From: Companilactobacillus musae
GTDB taxonomy: Bacteria; Bacillota; Bacilli; Lactobacillales; Lactobacillaceae
Direction: 5' to 3'
NCBI RefSeq assembly: GCF_003967595.1
Contig: NZ_BIFW01000001.1
Coordinates: 643,205-707,204 of the forward strand
Length of the DNA stretch: 64,000 nt
Shown here: piece by piece, positions 1 to 8,834 of the stretch
Position numbering within the stretch: the stretch's first letter is position 1
Layout of the letters: the number at the start of each line of letters is the position of its first letter
The notes under the pieces: generated by a model
Seen by the model: only the letters and a program-made list of their open reading frames with translations
Databases searched by the model: none
What the model was told of the DNA's origin: nothing
Program-made: the position numbers and the translations under genes

Positions 1-231
1 ATGATTGCTCGTGCCATCAAAGCATCTAACCCTAAGATTATTGGTATGAATATCTGCCAAAACAACGGTGAAATTGCTTACCAAAGCGTTATGCATTCAC
101 ATATTCACTTAGTTCCACGCTATTCAAAGGATGACGACTTCTCAATGCACTGGGGTGACAACACCGGACTTGCAAGCAATGAAGAGTTACAAGTACGTGC
201 TGACAAGATCAAACAAAACTTGGAGGACTAA
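1..231 (+). CDS. hit: HIT-family nucleotide hydrolase, 3' part only
   Basis: This is the C-terminal half of a histidine-triad protein; the gene begins before the window, because family members are about 140 residues and only 76 codons are visible. The HIT motif is seen as H32-x-H34-x-H36 (counting from the first visible codon) in MHSHIHLVPR. Family members hydrolyse nucleoside phosphoramidates or dinucleoside polyphosphates; the physiological substrate here is unknown. The ATG at position 1 is just an in-frame internal codon. The stop is followed one base later by the next gene, whose ribosome binding site lies inside this gene's end. In Bacillus hit likewise lies near yhaH (ytxH-type) and prsA, which supports the name. 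Confidence 0.85.
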   Translation: MIARAIKASNPKIIGMNICQNNGEIAYQSVMHSHIHLVPRYSKDDDFSMHWGDNTGLASNEELQVRADKIKQNLED

Positions 232-232
232 C

Positions 233-526
233 ATGAAATTTTTTGCTGGATTAATGATTGGGACAGTTTCTGGCATTGCTTTACAACTATTTCAATCCAA
301 AGACGCCACACCTAGTGTTAATGATACCAAGATATTTCAGAATATTAAAGATTTTAAAGATATATTAGTTGATCTACAAAAGAATTCCGCTGTTGTTCCT
401 GAAGTTTTATCCGGTATTCAAACCGATTTAACAAACTATACAAGTAGTATAAAACCTGACGTAGAAGAACTGCAGAACTCTATTCATGACATGCAAGAAA
501 CCCTTGATGGCTTTAACAAAGATTAA
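233..526 (+). CDS. YtxH-type small membrane-anchored protein
   Basis: The product has 97 residues with one N-terminal membrane segment (about residues 2-19) followed by a charged, probably helical tail. This is the architecture of YtxH/YhaH-type proteins, which are small membrane-anchored proteins without an assigned biochemical role. The ATG at 233 was chosen over a longer in-frame ORF starting at 131, because GGAGG at 222-226 sits 6 bases upstream and the longer form would overlap hit by 100 bases. It is almost certainly cotranscribed with hit. Order hit - ytxH-type - prsA matches Bacillus. Confidence 0.75.
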   Translation: MKFFAGLMIGTVSGIALQLFQSKDATPSVNDTKIFQNIKDFKDILVDLQKNSAVVPEVLSGIQTDLTNYTSSIKPDVEELQNSIHDMQETLDGFNKD

Positions 527-632
527 TGCCAATTATGAATTTTTTGTGATTTTTTCTTAAAATGATAAACTATTAACTTTATTTTATGGTAGTCTTTTCA
601 ATTGTAGATATATTAATTAAGGATGTGTAAAG

Positions 633-1535
633 ATGAATAAACGATTAACTAAATGGATCTTAGCTATTGCTGGTCTATTTATGGTAACAGTTGTTGCCGG
701 TTGTTCTGGTAATAAAACAGTTGCTACTCTTAAGGGTGGCAGAATTACCGAAGAAGAATATTACAAGGAAATGAAGAGTTCTACATCTGGTAAACAAACT
801 CTTCAAACAATGATCATTACCAAAGCTCTTGAAGATCAATATGGTAAAGACGTATCAACAAAACAAGTTGATAAAGAATACAATAAATACAAGAGTCAAT
901 ATGGTTCATCATTTAGCCAAATTCTTCAACAAAATGGTATGACAACTGCTCAATTCAAGAAGAACATTCGTACTAACCTTCTAACAAAGGTTGCTTTGAA
1001 GAAGAACAAGACAGTTACAAACAAGGATCTTAAGAAGGAATGGAAGAGTTACCAACCTAAGATTCAAGTTGCACAAATTCTTGTAGCTAAGGAAGACACT
1101 GCTAAGGAAGTTATTACAAAACTTCAAAATGGTGAAGACTTCAGTAAACTAGCTAAAGAATACTCAACTGATTCAGCCACAAAGAACAAGGGTGGTAAGA
1201 TGGCTGCCTTTGATAACGACAGTACAAGTATCGATACTGACTTTAAGACAGCTGCATACAAACTAAACAAAGTCGGCGACTACTCAGATACACCTGTTAA
1301 GACACAATATGGTTACAGTGTTATCAAGCTTATCAAGAAACCTTCTAAGGGTAAGATGAGCGATCACACAGCTGAACTTAAATCTAAGCTATATGCTTCA
1401 TGGATGCAAGATTCAACTGTTATGCAAAAAGTAGTTTCTAAGGTACTTAAGAAAGCTGATGTTTCAATTAAAGACAGTGACTTGAAAGATGTCCTTGCGG
1501 GTTACGTTTCATCAACATCATCATCTAAGAAATAG
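633..1535 (+). CDS. prsA: PrsA foldase lipoprotein (parvulin peptidyl-prolyl isomerase)
   Basis: PrsA is an extracytoplasmic lipoprotein that helps secreted proteins fold after Sec export. The 300-residue product has a lysine-rich signal sequence, a lipobox V21-A-G-C24 for lipidation, an N-terminal chaperone region rich in lysine and glutamine, and a parvulin domain at about residues 138-236 (with the typical FSKLAKEYSTD and GG segments). Length fits the family (280-300). AAGGA lies 9 bases before the ATG. It is a single gene with its own downstream terminator. A likely client group in this window is the secreted PBP, GH73 hydrolase and large surface protein. Confidence 0.95.
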   Translation: MNKRLTKWILAIAGLFMVTVVAGCSGNKTVATLKGGRITEEEYYKEMKSSTSGKQTLQTMIITKALEDQYGKDVSTKQVDKEYNKYKSQYGSSFSQILQQNGMTTAQFKKNIRTNLLTKVALKKNKTVTNKDLKKEWKSYQPKIQVAQILVAKEDTAKEVITKLQNGEDFSKLAKEYSTDSATKNKGGKMAAFDNDSTSIDTDFKTAAYKLNKVGDYSDTPVKTQYGYSVIKLIKKPSKGKMSDHTAELKSKLYASWMQDSTVMQKVVSKVLKKADVSIKDSDLKDVLAGYVSSTSSSKK

Positions 1536-1543
1536 TTAGTCAG

Positions 1544-1577
1544 TAACGTTGATAAATTTATCAACGTTATTTTTTTA
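1544..1577 (+). terminator. Terminator of prsA
   Basis: An 11-bp perfect inverted repeat (TAACGTTGATA / TATCAACGTTA) with a 4-base loop is followed by eight T residues. It lies 9 bases after the prsA stop. Confidence 0.9.
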
Positions 1578-1858
1578 CCTTATTTTATTAAAAGTTAGTG
1601 TATCTAAACAATTTTCTTTAAATTATTAGGATATTTTTTTTAATAAACGATACATCTACTAAAAAGATAATTATAATTAAGTGGAATGTTATTCATTAAT
1701 CTTAGTAACATTTCACTGCTTTAATATTTTGGCTCAATTTTGTTTCTAGTTATTTGTTTGTTCAGTCAAACTTTTTTTAGAAATAATATTATTTGCATTT
1801 AAAGATAATCCGTTTATACCCTGCTCTTTTAATCGTTATTTGATATCATTTTCATCCC
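1578..1858. other. AT-rich intergenic stretch with one imperfect hairpin
   Basis: No coding frame with a ribosome binding site is visible. The only structure is an 11-bp inverted repeat with one G-U pair, arms at 1681-1691 and 1706-1716, not followed by a T-run. Otherwise nothing recognisable. Confidence 0.5.
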
Positions 1859-1886
1859 TTGTACTATCTCTAAACATAGGTATGAT
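1859..1886 (+). promoter_or_regulatory. Predicted promoter of uspA-mntH
   Basis: TTGTAC (1859-1864), a 16-bp spacer, and TATGAT (1881-1886) make a sigma-A-type promoter 34 bases before the uspA start. A second -10-like TATAAT is at 1892-1897 but lacks a good -35 partner. Confidence 0.5.
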
Positions 1887-1920
1887 GAGACTATAATTTA
1901 ACTGAGGAGGAATTATTTTT

Positions 1921-2382
1921 ATGGACTATCAAAATGTCAAAGACCCTTTGATTTATCGACGTATTTTATTAACTGTGGACGAAGATGACAACGAATCAAC
2001 AACTCGTGCTTTCCGTTTTGCTATTACCCTTGCCCACGATTATGATGCCAAACTAGGAATCGTTTCTGTTATGGAAAGTGAAGACATTAATATCTTCGAT
2101 TCCCTAACGCCTTCCAAGATCAAAGAAAAACGTGACTTTTTAAAAAAAGCTGTTGAACAATATGTCCAAATGGCAGAAGATAACGGACTCAAAAATGTTG
2201 AGCCTCTAGCCTATGAAGGTGGCGACGTTGACGACGTCATCTTAGAACGTGTGATTCCAGACTTTAAGCCCGACCTGATAGTGACTGGAGCTGACACCCA
2301 ATTCCCTCATTCAAAAATTGCAGGGGCAATTGGTCCACGTTTAGCAAAACGAGCTCCTGTTTCGGTGATTGTTGTCCGTTAA
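1921..2382 (+). CDS. Universal stress protein, UspA family
   Basis: The 153-residue product is a single UspA-fold domain: an N-terminal strand (RRILLTVDED), alternating alpha/beta, and a C-terminal RAPVSVIVV strand. The usual ATP-binding signature G-2x-G-9x-G-S/T near the C-terminus is not clear here, so nucleotide binding is uncertain. GAGGAGG at 1904-1910 precedes the ATG. The next gene, mntH, starts 54 bases downstream without a terminator between, so the two are probably one transcript. UspA proteins are cytosolic and are linked to stress survival; a role tied to manganese uptake is inference from the operon only. Confidence 0.88.
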   Translation: MDYQNVKDPLIYRRILLTVDEDDNESTTRAFRFAITLAHDYDAKLGIVSVMESEDINIFDSLTPSKIKEKRDFLKKAVEQYVQMAEDNGLKNVEPLAYEGGDVDDVILERVIPDFKPDLIVTGADTQFPHSKIAGAIGPRLAKRAPVSVIVVR

Positions 2383-2436
2383 AAAATGGAACCTCACAAG
2401 TAGGATTAAAATACTACGAAAAGAGGTAAAATCATT

Positions 2437-3810
2437 TTGACACGAAAAAATGAGAAAAAGCATGAGCATAAATTCGTTGAAAATACCGGTACTCAACGCA
2501 AAAGTCTAGACGAAATCAATGGCTCAATTGACGTCCCAGATAATGCTGGTTATTTCAAAACGCTCTTAGCTTATACGGGACCAGGCGCATTGATTGCGGT
2601 TGGTTATATGGATCCTGGTAACTGGATTACATCAATTGGTGGTGGTGCTCAATTCAAGTACACTCTTTTGAGTGTCGTACTATTATCAAGTTTGATTGCC
2701 ATGTTACTGCAAGCAATGTCGGCCCGTTTAGGTATCGTAACTGGTCGTGATCTAGCACAATTGACCAGAGAAAGAACTTCTAAAACTGGAGGTTTCATTC
2801 TCTGGATCATTACCGAATTGGCCATTATGGCAACTGATGTTGCAGAAATCATCGGTTCTGGTATTGCTTTGGAGCTACTTTTTGGTTTCCCATTAATTGT
2901 CGGTATTACTATTACCGCTTTTGATGTTTTAATTTTATTATTCCTAATGCGTTTAGGTTTCCATAAAATTGAAGCTATCGTTGCTACTTTAGTAGCAGTC
3001 ATTCTCTTCGTCTTTGCTTATGAAGTATTTTTATCAAAACCAGACGCTTTAGGTATTGTGAGTGGTTATGTTCCTCGCGCAAAAATTCTAACTAACCAAC
3101 CAATGCTCTATCTTGCTTTAGGTATCGTTGGTGCCACAGTCATGCCTCATGATTTATACTTAGGTTCTTCAATTTCTCAAACTCGTAAATATGATATTCA
3201 TGACCATGCATCGGTTAAAAAAACAATCCGCTTTACAATTGCTGATTCCAATATTCAATTAACAATTGCTTTTGTAGTCAACAGTTTGCTCCTAATTTTA
3301 GGTGCAGCATTATTTTATGGAACTAATAGCGAATTGGGTCGTTTCGTTGATCTATTCAATGCTTTAAGTAATTCTAAAATCGTTGGAGCAATTGCCAGTC
3401 CAATGTTAAGTATGCTCTTTGCAATTGCTCTTCTAGCATCCGGTCAAAGTTCTACCATCACTGGTACCTTAGCTGGACAAATGATTATGGAGGGATTCAT
3501 CCACTTGAGAATGCCCCTTTGGGCACAGCGTCTTTTGACACGATTAATTTCAATTACCCCTGTTTTGGCTTTTGCCATCTACTACAAGGGTAACGAAGCT
3601 AAGATCGAAAGTCTTTTAACTTTCTCACAAGTATTCTTATCCATAGCATTACCATTTGCCATGATTCCCCTTATTCTATTCACTAGTGATAAAAAACTCA
3701 TGGGACCTTTCGTCAACCGTTCCTGGGTCAAATATCTTTCTTGGGTGATTGCCATAATTCTAATCATCTTGAACTTACAATTAATTTGGACCACTTTATT
3801 TCCAAATTAA
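2437..3810 (+). CDS. mntH: Nramp-family divalent metal transporter (manganese, proton-coupled)
   Basis: MntH imports Mn2+ (and some Fe2+) with protons; lactobacilli use high internal manganese against oxidative stress. The 457-residue protein has a hydrophilic N-terminus of about 40 residues and roughly 11 membrane helices. The metal-binding DPGN of helix 1 is at 59-62 and the helix 6 motif reads MPHD near residue 236 (MPHN in many family members). The start is TTG at 2437, with AGAGG 10 bases upstream; no ATG fits. It follows uspA in the same transcript. I could not find a convincing MntR operator. Confidence 0.93.
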   Translation: MTRKNEKKHEHKFVENTGTQRKSLDEINGSIDVPDNAGYFKTLLAYTGPGALIAVGYMDPGNWITSIGGGAQFKYTLLSVVLLSSLIAMLLQAMSARLGIVTGRDLAQLTRERTSKTGGFILWIITELAIMATDVAEIIGSGIALELLFGFPLIVGITITAFDVLILLFLMRLGFHKIEAIVATLVAVILFVFAYEVFLSKPDALGIVSGYVPRAKILTNQPMLYLALGIVGATVMPHDLYLGSSISQTRKYDIHDHASVKKTIRFTIADSNIQLTIAFVVNSLLLILGAALFYGTNSELGRFVDLFNALSNSKIVGAIASPMLSMLFAIALLASGQSSTITGTLAGQMIMEGFIHLRMPLWAQRLLTRLISITPVLAFAIYYKGNEAKIESLLTFSQVFLSIALPFAMIPLILFTSDKKLMGPFVNRSWVKYLSWVIAIILIILNLQLIWTTLFPN

Positions 3811-3822
3811 TTAAAAACTCAA

Positions 3823-3885
3823 AAAGCAGCATCTATTAAAAATTCTGTGCATCAGAAATTTTTAATAGATGCTGCTTTATTTTTC
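3823..3885 (+). terminator. Long hairpin terminator between mntH and yhaM
   Basis: A 22-bp perfect inverted repeat (arms 3823-3844 and 3857-3878) with a 12-base loop lies between two convergent genes. A-run on one side and T-rich sequence on the other suggest it serves both strands. The stem carries GCAGCATCTATTAA, shared with hairpins at 32900, 38605 and 53416. Confidence 0.85.
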
Positions 3886-3900
3886 GTAAAATTGATCAAA

Positions 3901-4839
3901 CTAACTATGCTTATAAAATGAACGATTGTCCAATCCAAAAATCCGTTCTGAAAACTTACCATTCTCAGTCTTATCCAAAGCTTTAGTGATCATATTGATT
4001 GAGGCATCCATCATATCAATATTATGTAATACTTCCGCTTCTAAAAGCTTAGGACGTTCAGGTGAACCATATTCTAGTAAACCATGATGCGATAGAATCA
4101 TATGTCTTAGAAGAATCATATCTTCGCTCTCAAGGCTTATATCTAACTCCTGAGCCGCTTTTACGATTTCCTCATCAACTATTGTAATATGGCCTAACAT
4201 GTTTCCTTCAAAAGTATATTCAATATCTAGGCTACCTGTTAACTCAATAATCTTACCAAAGTCATGCAAGCAAGCTCCGGCTATCAAAAGAGCTCGATTT
4301 ATCTGTGGATATTGATCTGAAATACCTTCTGCCATTCTTACCATACTCAAAGTGTGAAAAGCTAAGCCACCTTGAAAATCATGGTGATTACTCTTAGCCG
4401 CTGCACTTGTAAAGAATCGATCATGATATTTTTTAAACAAAAATCTAACGATTCGATTCCATGCCCCGTTAGTAATCTGTAAGAAAACATCGTCGAATTC
4501 ATTCTCCATATCAACACGCTTCATTGGCGCAGTTTGAACGAATTGCGACATATCAACTGTTTCAGGATCCAACAAACCCAAACGAGTTATGTTAACTTGG
4601 GGTTTGCCTTGATAAAGATCACGTCGACCTTCTAATTGAACAACTGCACCAACGTGAAACTTCTTAGCATCTTCTTCACTGGCATCCCAATACTTACCAG
4701 GAATCTGTCCTGATTTATCTTCAAATACTAAAGATAAAAAATTCTTACCATTCTTTGCCAATCGAAAATCTGAACGTTTAATGATAACTTCCAAACTCAT
4801 GTTATCGCCCTTATTAAAATCAATTATATGTTTTGGCAA
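3901..4839 (-). CDS. yhaM: 3'-5' exoribonuclease YhaM (OB fold plus HD domain)
   Basis: YhaM is a cytosolic Mn2+-dependent 3'-5' exonuclease. The 312-residue product has an N-terminal OB-fold (about 14-90) and an HD phosphohydrolase domain with H162 and H192-D193 (LHDFGKI), which bind metal. The start is TTG at 4839 with GGGGGA upstream; this keeps the family's N-terminus (MPKHIIDFNKGD), while the ATG at 4800 would remove it. It overlaps the end of yhaN by 20 bases, indicating translational coupling in the yhaO-yhaN-yhaM operon, as in Bacillus. Confidence 0.92.
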   Translation of the reverse strand: MPKHIIDFNKGDNMSLEVIIKRSDFRLAKNGKNFLSLVFEDKSGQIPGKYWDASEEDAKKFHVGAVVQLEGRRDLYQGKPQVNITRLGLLDPETVDMSQFVQTAPMKRVDMENEFDDVFLQITNGAWNRIVRFLFKKYHDRFFTSAAAKSNHHDFQGGLAFHTLSMVRMAEGISDQYPQINRALLIAGACLHDFGKIIELTGSLDIEYTFEGNMLGHITIVDEEIVKAAQELDISLESEDMILLRHMILSHHGLLEYGSPERPKLLEAEVLHNIDMMDASINMITKALDKTENGKFSERIFGLDNRSFYKHS

Positions 4840-7258
4840 TCTCTTTTTCCCCCAATTCTAATATATGATCTGCTGGTATATTTTGTGGTTTATTCGCCGT
4901 AACGTAAATGACTTGATTAGTTTTTGAGATTTCTTGTATCAATTTAAAAACGTTTTCGGTTCTAGAAATATCAAAATCAACAAAAGCATCATCAATCAAA
5001 ATTGGCAACTTGATCAAATCAGAAATTTCAGTGACAAAAGCCAATCGTAACGACAAATATAACTGAATCGTCGTTGCTTTGGATAATTCATGAACATCAA
5101 AAAGAACTTTAGATGAACTAGTTACTGATAAATCTCTTTTATTAAAAGTAATTTGAATATAGTGGCCATTCGTTAATAATGAAAAATATTGTGTAGCCTT
5201 CTCTAGCATTTTAGGATAGCGATTTTCAGTAGCTGTATTAAGCATCTCTTTAATCCAATTACTGGCAAGCTTCTTAGATAACCATTCATCGTAGTTATCA
5301 ATAATGTCGGATTGAACTTGTGCCAACTCGGTTGTCACTCTTTGATAATGAGTATTATCAAAAATCTGTTGCATCTGCTCTTTCAAGGAACCCATTTTAC
5401 GACTTAGTTCATTATTTTTTTCTGCCAAACTAGTCTTTTTATTGATGGCATCTGTTAATTCTTCTGCTAACTTTTCATGACTAGAATATTTTTGCAATTC
5501 CGACAAATCAGTACCTAGAAAATCTTTATCCTGCTCTATTTGAGTTGTCAGACGTTGATTCTCTATTTGCCGTGTATGCATTCTCATAAAATCATCCATA
5601 TTAACAACTTGATATTTTTGTAAAACAGCAAAAATTTCCTGATTAAGTCTTTGAAGTCGCTGACTACGTTCATCAGCTAACTTTTGCGTTTCTACCTGAT
5701 TCTGTTCTGCCAAATCTGCTTTAGCCTTAATTTGATCCAAACGGGCAAAATATTTTTCGATTTGTTCATTGTAGTTGTCGTCTTTGTAAGATTCCTCAAG
5801 GACATTCAATTCGATTAATATATTGCGCCATTTGTTCATATCCACTTCAATCGACTTAATTCCATCAATCAAACTGTTTTGAGTCTGATGAAAATTATCT
5901 AAGGCAATAACAGTTCCTTGAATACCCAAAATGGCTTCCTTGGATAAACTACTATAACCCTTTTCCTGTAAAAATAAATAATTACTCAGATCATTCTTGG
6001 TACGATTCAAACGTTCTTGATACCAGTACCAACCACCGCTTGCCACGGCAACTATTACAAACAGCCATCTTAACGGATTCAATAAGAAAGCTAAGACAAC
6101 AGCTATTCCACAAATTATTAAAGGAATATTATTTTTACTCTGTTGTGAAGCTAATTGGTCTATTTCATCACTAGTCAAAGGTAACATTTTTTCCGATAAT
6201 TCAGGATGATTTTTGAACAACTGATCAACCTGAGTATCGACTTTCAATAATTTAGAATTCATATCATCGCGATGAAATTGTAAATTCTGTAATTCAAATT
6301 TCTGATTACGAATATAGTCCAAACGTGTTTGATTTTGACGATAATTATTGAGAATATTTTTTTCAACATTATCTAAATCAGCAATCTTGTTTGGGGTGGA
6401 AGTTTCCTTCAACGTGCTTAACTCTTGATTAGCTTTTAAAACTTTTTCCCAATCATCATCGCTAATTCGATTCTCAACACCATTAGGATTCTTATTCTGT
6501 TGCAATTGCTCGTAACGAGACCACTTCTTATCCAAATTACGTAAGTTGTTTTCAGTTTCACTGACCTTTTTCAAATACTTTTCGTTATCATCAAATTCGA
6601 CTTGAGTTTGATCCAGCTCTTCTTTAACTCGCTGATAAGCTAATTCTTGATTCTCAATTTCAGATTTTTCATCTACTAAATCATCATATTTCTTTAAATT
6701 AACGACCAATGGTTGTTTTTGACCACGTTGCTTATAAATATCTTCCGCATCATGATTCAAATGCTCGGCAGTTTCTAACCACTCTTTGCTGCCGACAGCC
6801 CCAATTGACATAACTTCAGTTTCCAATTTGTTCTCATCTAAGCTATAAATCGACAAGATACTTTTATCATCAAAAACATGTGTATTTTCAAAATCGTCTT
6901 TTGAAAAATTGCCAATTATTTCTGACAACAACTTGATAGGAACCTGTTGATCATCGTGAAAAAGTGTAACGTCACCATCACCTTTTCCTTCAATTCTCCT
7001 AATCGTCCACAGACTACTATCATCCGCTTTAAAAACTAACTCGCCACCATAACTGCCACTATTTTTTGGTTTATATTGCAAATATTTATTATCGCCTCGA
7101 GCTGAAGCAAAACCAAAAAGAATACTTTGAATAAAATTCAAAAGTGTCGTTTTACCAGCTTCATTAAAACCAAAAATCACTTGATAATCTTGTTCAAAGT
7201 TAAACTTTTGGTCGACCCATTTGCCAAAACCGTATATATTTGCTTTAACTAATTTCAC
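4820..7258 (-). CDS. yhaN: SbcC-like ATPase YhaN
   Basis: This 812-residue AAA protein resembles SbcC/Rad50-type ATPases. Walker A is at about 30-38 (GFNEAGKTT), long coiled coils fill the middle, and the C-terminal Walker B/D-loop is visible in ILIDDAFVDFD near residue 755. Between the coiled coils, at about 375-410, are two adjacent hydrophobic segments, suggesting that the centre of the rod may touch the membrane. The gene is 2 bases from yhaO, an SbcD-like nuclease, so the two products probably form a complex acting on DNA ends. Its exact repair role is not established. Confidence 0.9.
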   Translation of the reverse strand: MKLVKANIYGFGKWVDQKFNFEQDYQVIFGFNEAGKTTLLNFIQSILFGFASARGDNKYLQYKPKNSGSYGGELVFKADDSSLWTIRRIEGKGDGDVTLFHDDQQVPIKLLSEIIGNFSKDDFENTHVFDDKSILSIYSLDENKLETEVMSIGAVGSKEWLETAEHLNHDAEDIYKQRGQKQPLVVNLKKYDDLVDEKSEIENQELAYQRVKEELDQTQVEFDDNEKYLKKVSETENNLRNLDKKWSRYEQLQQNKNPNGVENRISDDDWEKVLKANQELSTLKETSTPNKIADLDNVEKNILNNYRQNQTRLDYIRNQKFELQNLQFHRDDMNSKLLKVDTQVDQLFKNHPELSEKMLPLTSDEIDQLASQQSKNNIPLIICGIAVVLAFLLNPLRWLFVIVAVASGGWYWYQERLNRTKNDLSNYLFLQEKGYSSLSKEAILGIQGTVIALDNFHQTQNSLIDGIKSIEVDMNKWRNILIELNVLEESYKDDNYNEQIEKYFARLDQIKAKADLAEQNQVETQKLADERSQRLQRLNQEIFAVLQKYQVVNMDDFMRMHTRQIENQRLTTQIEQDKDFLGTDLSELQKYSSHEKLAEELTDAINKKTSLAEKNNELSRKMGSLKEQMQQIFDNTHYQRVTTELAQVQSDIIDNYDEWLSKKLASNWIKEMLNTATENRYPKMLEKATQYFSLLTNGHYIQITFNKRDLSVTSSSKVLFDVHELSKATTIQLYLSLRLAFVTEISDLIKLPILIDDAFVDFDISRTENVFKLIQEISKTNQVIYVTANKPQNIPADHILELGEKEIAKTYN

Positions 7259-7260
7259 GA

Positions 7261-8424
7261 TTATTCTCCAGTATATTTTTGATTAATTGTATTTCTCGTC
7301 AATTCCGTTATCTTCTTTAAAAAATCTGGTTCATTGATATGATCACGAATAATAGTGGAAGCATATAATTTATGATCCAAATCTTTGATTTTATCCAAAT
7401 CAAGCACTGAATCTTTAGCTTGGTCCCAATATTTCTGATCAATCTGGGACAACTGTGGATTATCGTTGAATTTTAAGTTTATTTTGTAAAGAAGACTTGG
7501 CGTTTTAATATTATTGAAATGTTGTAGTACTTCGTTTCTTTTTATAGTCTTTAGAACTTCTTCATTTAAATTTTGAGCATTATCAATCGTCAAAGTTACC
7601 AATGTATCTGTCATATTCAAAGAATCTGTGATCTTAGCGATCAACGAATCAATTGTTTCATCAGCATTAACCTTCAAGATGACTTTATCCCACGTATAGA
7701 TACTGCTTTTAATGAACTTTAATTGTGTTGTCTGGTGATCTACTGAAACTAAATAAAAACCTTTAGGAGTAGTTTCATTTTGATTACGACCTTGGATATC
7801 TCCAGGATAAACTATGGCAGGATTCTCATGCAAAATCTCACGTTTATGAATATGCCCTAAAGCCCAATAATCATACCCTTTCTGCAATAAGTCACTAACT
7901 TGAAACGGTGCATAATTATCATCACCAACGCCTGCGTGCAAAATACCAATCTGATAATCAAAATCACCTCTTTGAGGATACTCTTTAACTACCGCTTGAT
8001 TGATATGTTGTTGATGATAGCTGAACCCTGTAATACCTATTCTCTGTCCATCGTTAGCAACAAATTGTTTCGTAGTAACATCTTGACCAAACACAAAAAC
8101 ATTTTCAGGGAATTTAACCACAGCAAAATTATTACGATAATAATCATGATTACCGTAAATCAAATAAACCTTAATATTAGCGGTCGCCAGCTTTTCAAAT
8201 TCTTCTTTTAAAAACATCTGTGCTTTAAGCGAACTATCAGTGTCATCAAAAATATCTCCTGCCAAAATGACGAAATCGACTTGTTCTTTCAACGCCGTTT
8301 CAAAAACTTTTTGAGCTGCCTGATAGGTTGAAGCACGTAATTTTTTTTGAAGTTCCTTTGAAAAGTTGCTAATACCGACAAAAGGCGTATCTAAATGTAA
8401 ATCTGCTGCATGCAAAAACTTCAT
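7261..8424 (-). CDS. yhaO: SbcD-like metallophosphoesterase YhaO
   Basis: A calcineurin-like phosphoesterase of 387 residues, predicted to be the nuclease partner of YhaN. The metal-binding motifs are all present in order: DLH near the N-terminus (HAADLHLDTPF), GDIFDD, GNHDYY and GHIH. The ATG at 8424 was chosen because AGGGGAG lies just upstream and the catalytic domain starts at once (MKFLHAADLH); a longer reading to 8460 would run into the hairpin at 8447-8482. It is separated from yheA by that hairpin, so it may have its own promoter or be expressed by readthrough. Confidence 0.92.
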   Translation of the reverse strand: MKFLHAADLHLDTPFVGISNFSKELQKKLRASTYQAAQKVFETALKEQVDFVILAGDIFDDTDSSLKAQMFLKEEFEKLATANIKVYLIYGNHDYYRNNFAVVKFPENVFVFGQDVTTKQFVANDGQRIGITGFSYHQQHINQAVVKEYPQRGDFDYQIGILHAGVGDDNYAPFQVSDLLQKGYDYWALGHIHKREILHENPAIVYPGDIQGRNQNETTPKGFYLVSVDHQTTQLKFIKSSIYTWDKVILKVNADETIDSLIAKITDSLNMTDTLVTLTIDNAQNLNEEVLKTIKRNEVLQHFNNIKTPSLLYKINLKFNDNPQLSQIDQKYWDQAKDSVLDLDKIKDLDHKLYASTIIRDHINEPDFLKKITELTRNTINQKYTGE

Positions 8425-8440
8425 TCTAAACTCCCCTGTA

Positions 8441-8482
8441 AAAGAAAAGGACTTGAGCAAATTACTTAAGCCCTAAGTCCTT
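8441..8482 (-). terminator. Terminator or attenuator between yheA and yhaO
   Basis: AAGGACTT and AAGTCCTT arms (8447-8454, 8475-8482) form a hairpin on the - strand RNA followed by TTTTCTTTT. It begins 2 bases after the yheA stop, so it would end pbp-yheA transcripts, wholly or partly. Confidence 0.7.
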
Positions 8483-8483
8483 G

Positions 8484-8825
8484 TTATTTATCTTGATAAA
8501 TTTCTGCGATAGGCTTTGAAATGATTTTGTTCAATTCATCCATCATAGAATTCATCTTTTGCTCTTTTTCCATTAAGTTTTGGATTTCACTGTAATTTGA
8601 AAGTTGATCTGTTAATTCGCGCATTGCTTTAATATCGTCATCTGTAATTTCTTGACCTTGCATTTGCTTTTGTTGAAGTTCAAATTGTTTGTTTTGAACT
8701 TTATCAAAAAGCTTGTAAGCCAAATCATTAGCCTTAACAGCTTCAAAAGCAAGTTTTAATTCAGAAACTTCTGTTGTCTTTCTTAAATCTTGTTCAAGTT
8801 GATTGGCGCTATCGTAAATGTTCAT
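8484..8825 (-). CDS. yheA: UPF0342/YheA-family helical protein
   Basis: A 113-residue, almost fully helical, charged protein of the YheA/YlbF/YmcA superfamily (UPF0342). It starts MNIYDSANQLEQDLR, typical of this family. YlbF and YmcA relatives in Bacillus act with RNase Y, but YheA itself has no settled function. AGGAGG lies just before the start. It is 9 bases downstream of the penicillin-binding protein gene, so both are on one transcript. In Bacillus yheA also lies near yhaO, in line with the synteny of this region. Confidence 0.85.
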   Translation of the reverse strand: MNIYDSANQLEQDLRKTTEVSELKLAFEAVKANDLAYKLFDKVQNKQFELQQKQMQGQEITDDDIKAMRELTDQLSNYSEIQNLMEKEQKMNSMMDELNKIISKPIAEIYQDK

Positions 8826-8834
8826 ATAGTCCTC

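Noticed and set aside
131..232. N-terminal extension of the YtxH-type protein to 131
   Set aside because: It would overlap hit by 100 bases out of frame and ignores the GGAGG placed right before the ATG at 233.
1859..1920. MntR operator before uspA-mntH
   Set aside because: I looked for an inverted TTAGG/CCTAA-type site and found none good enough to report.
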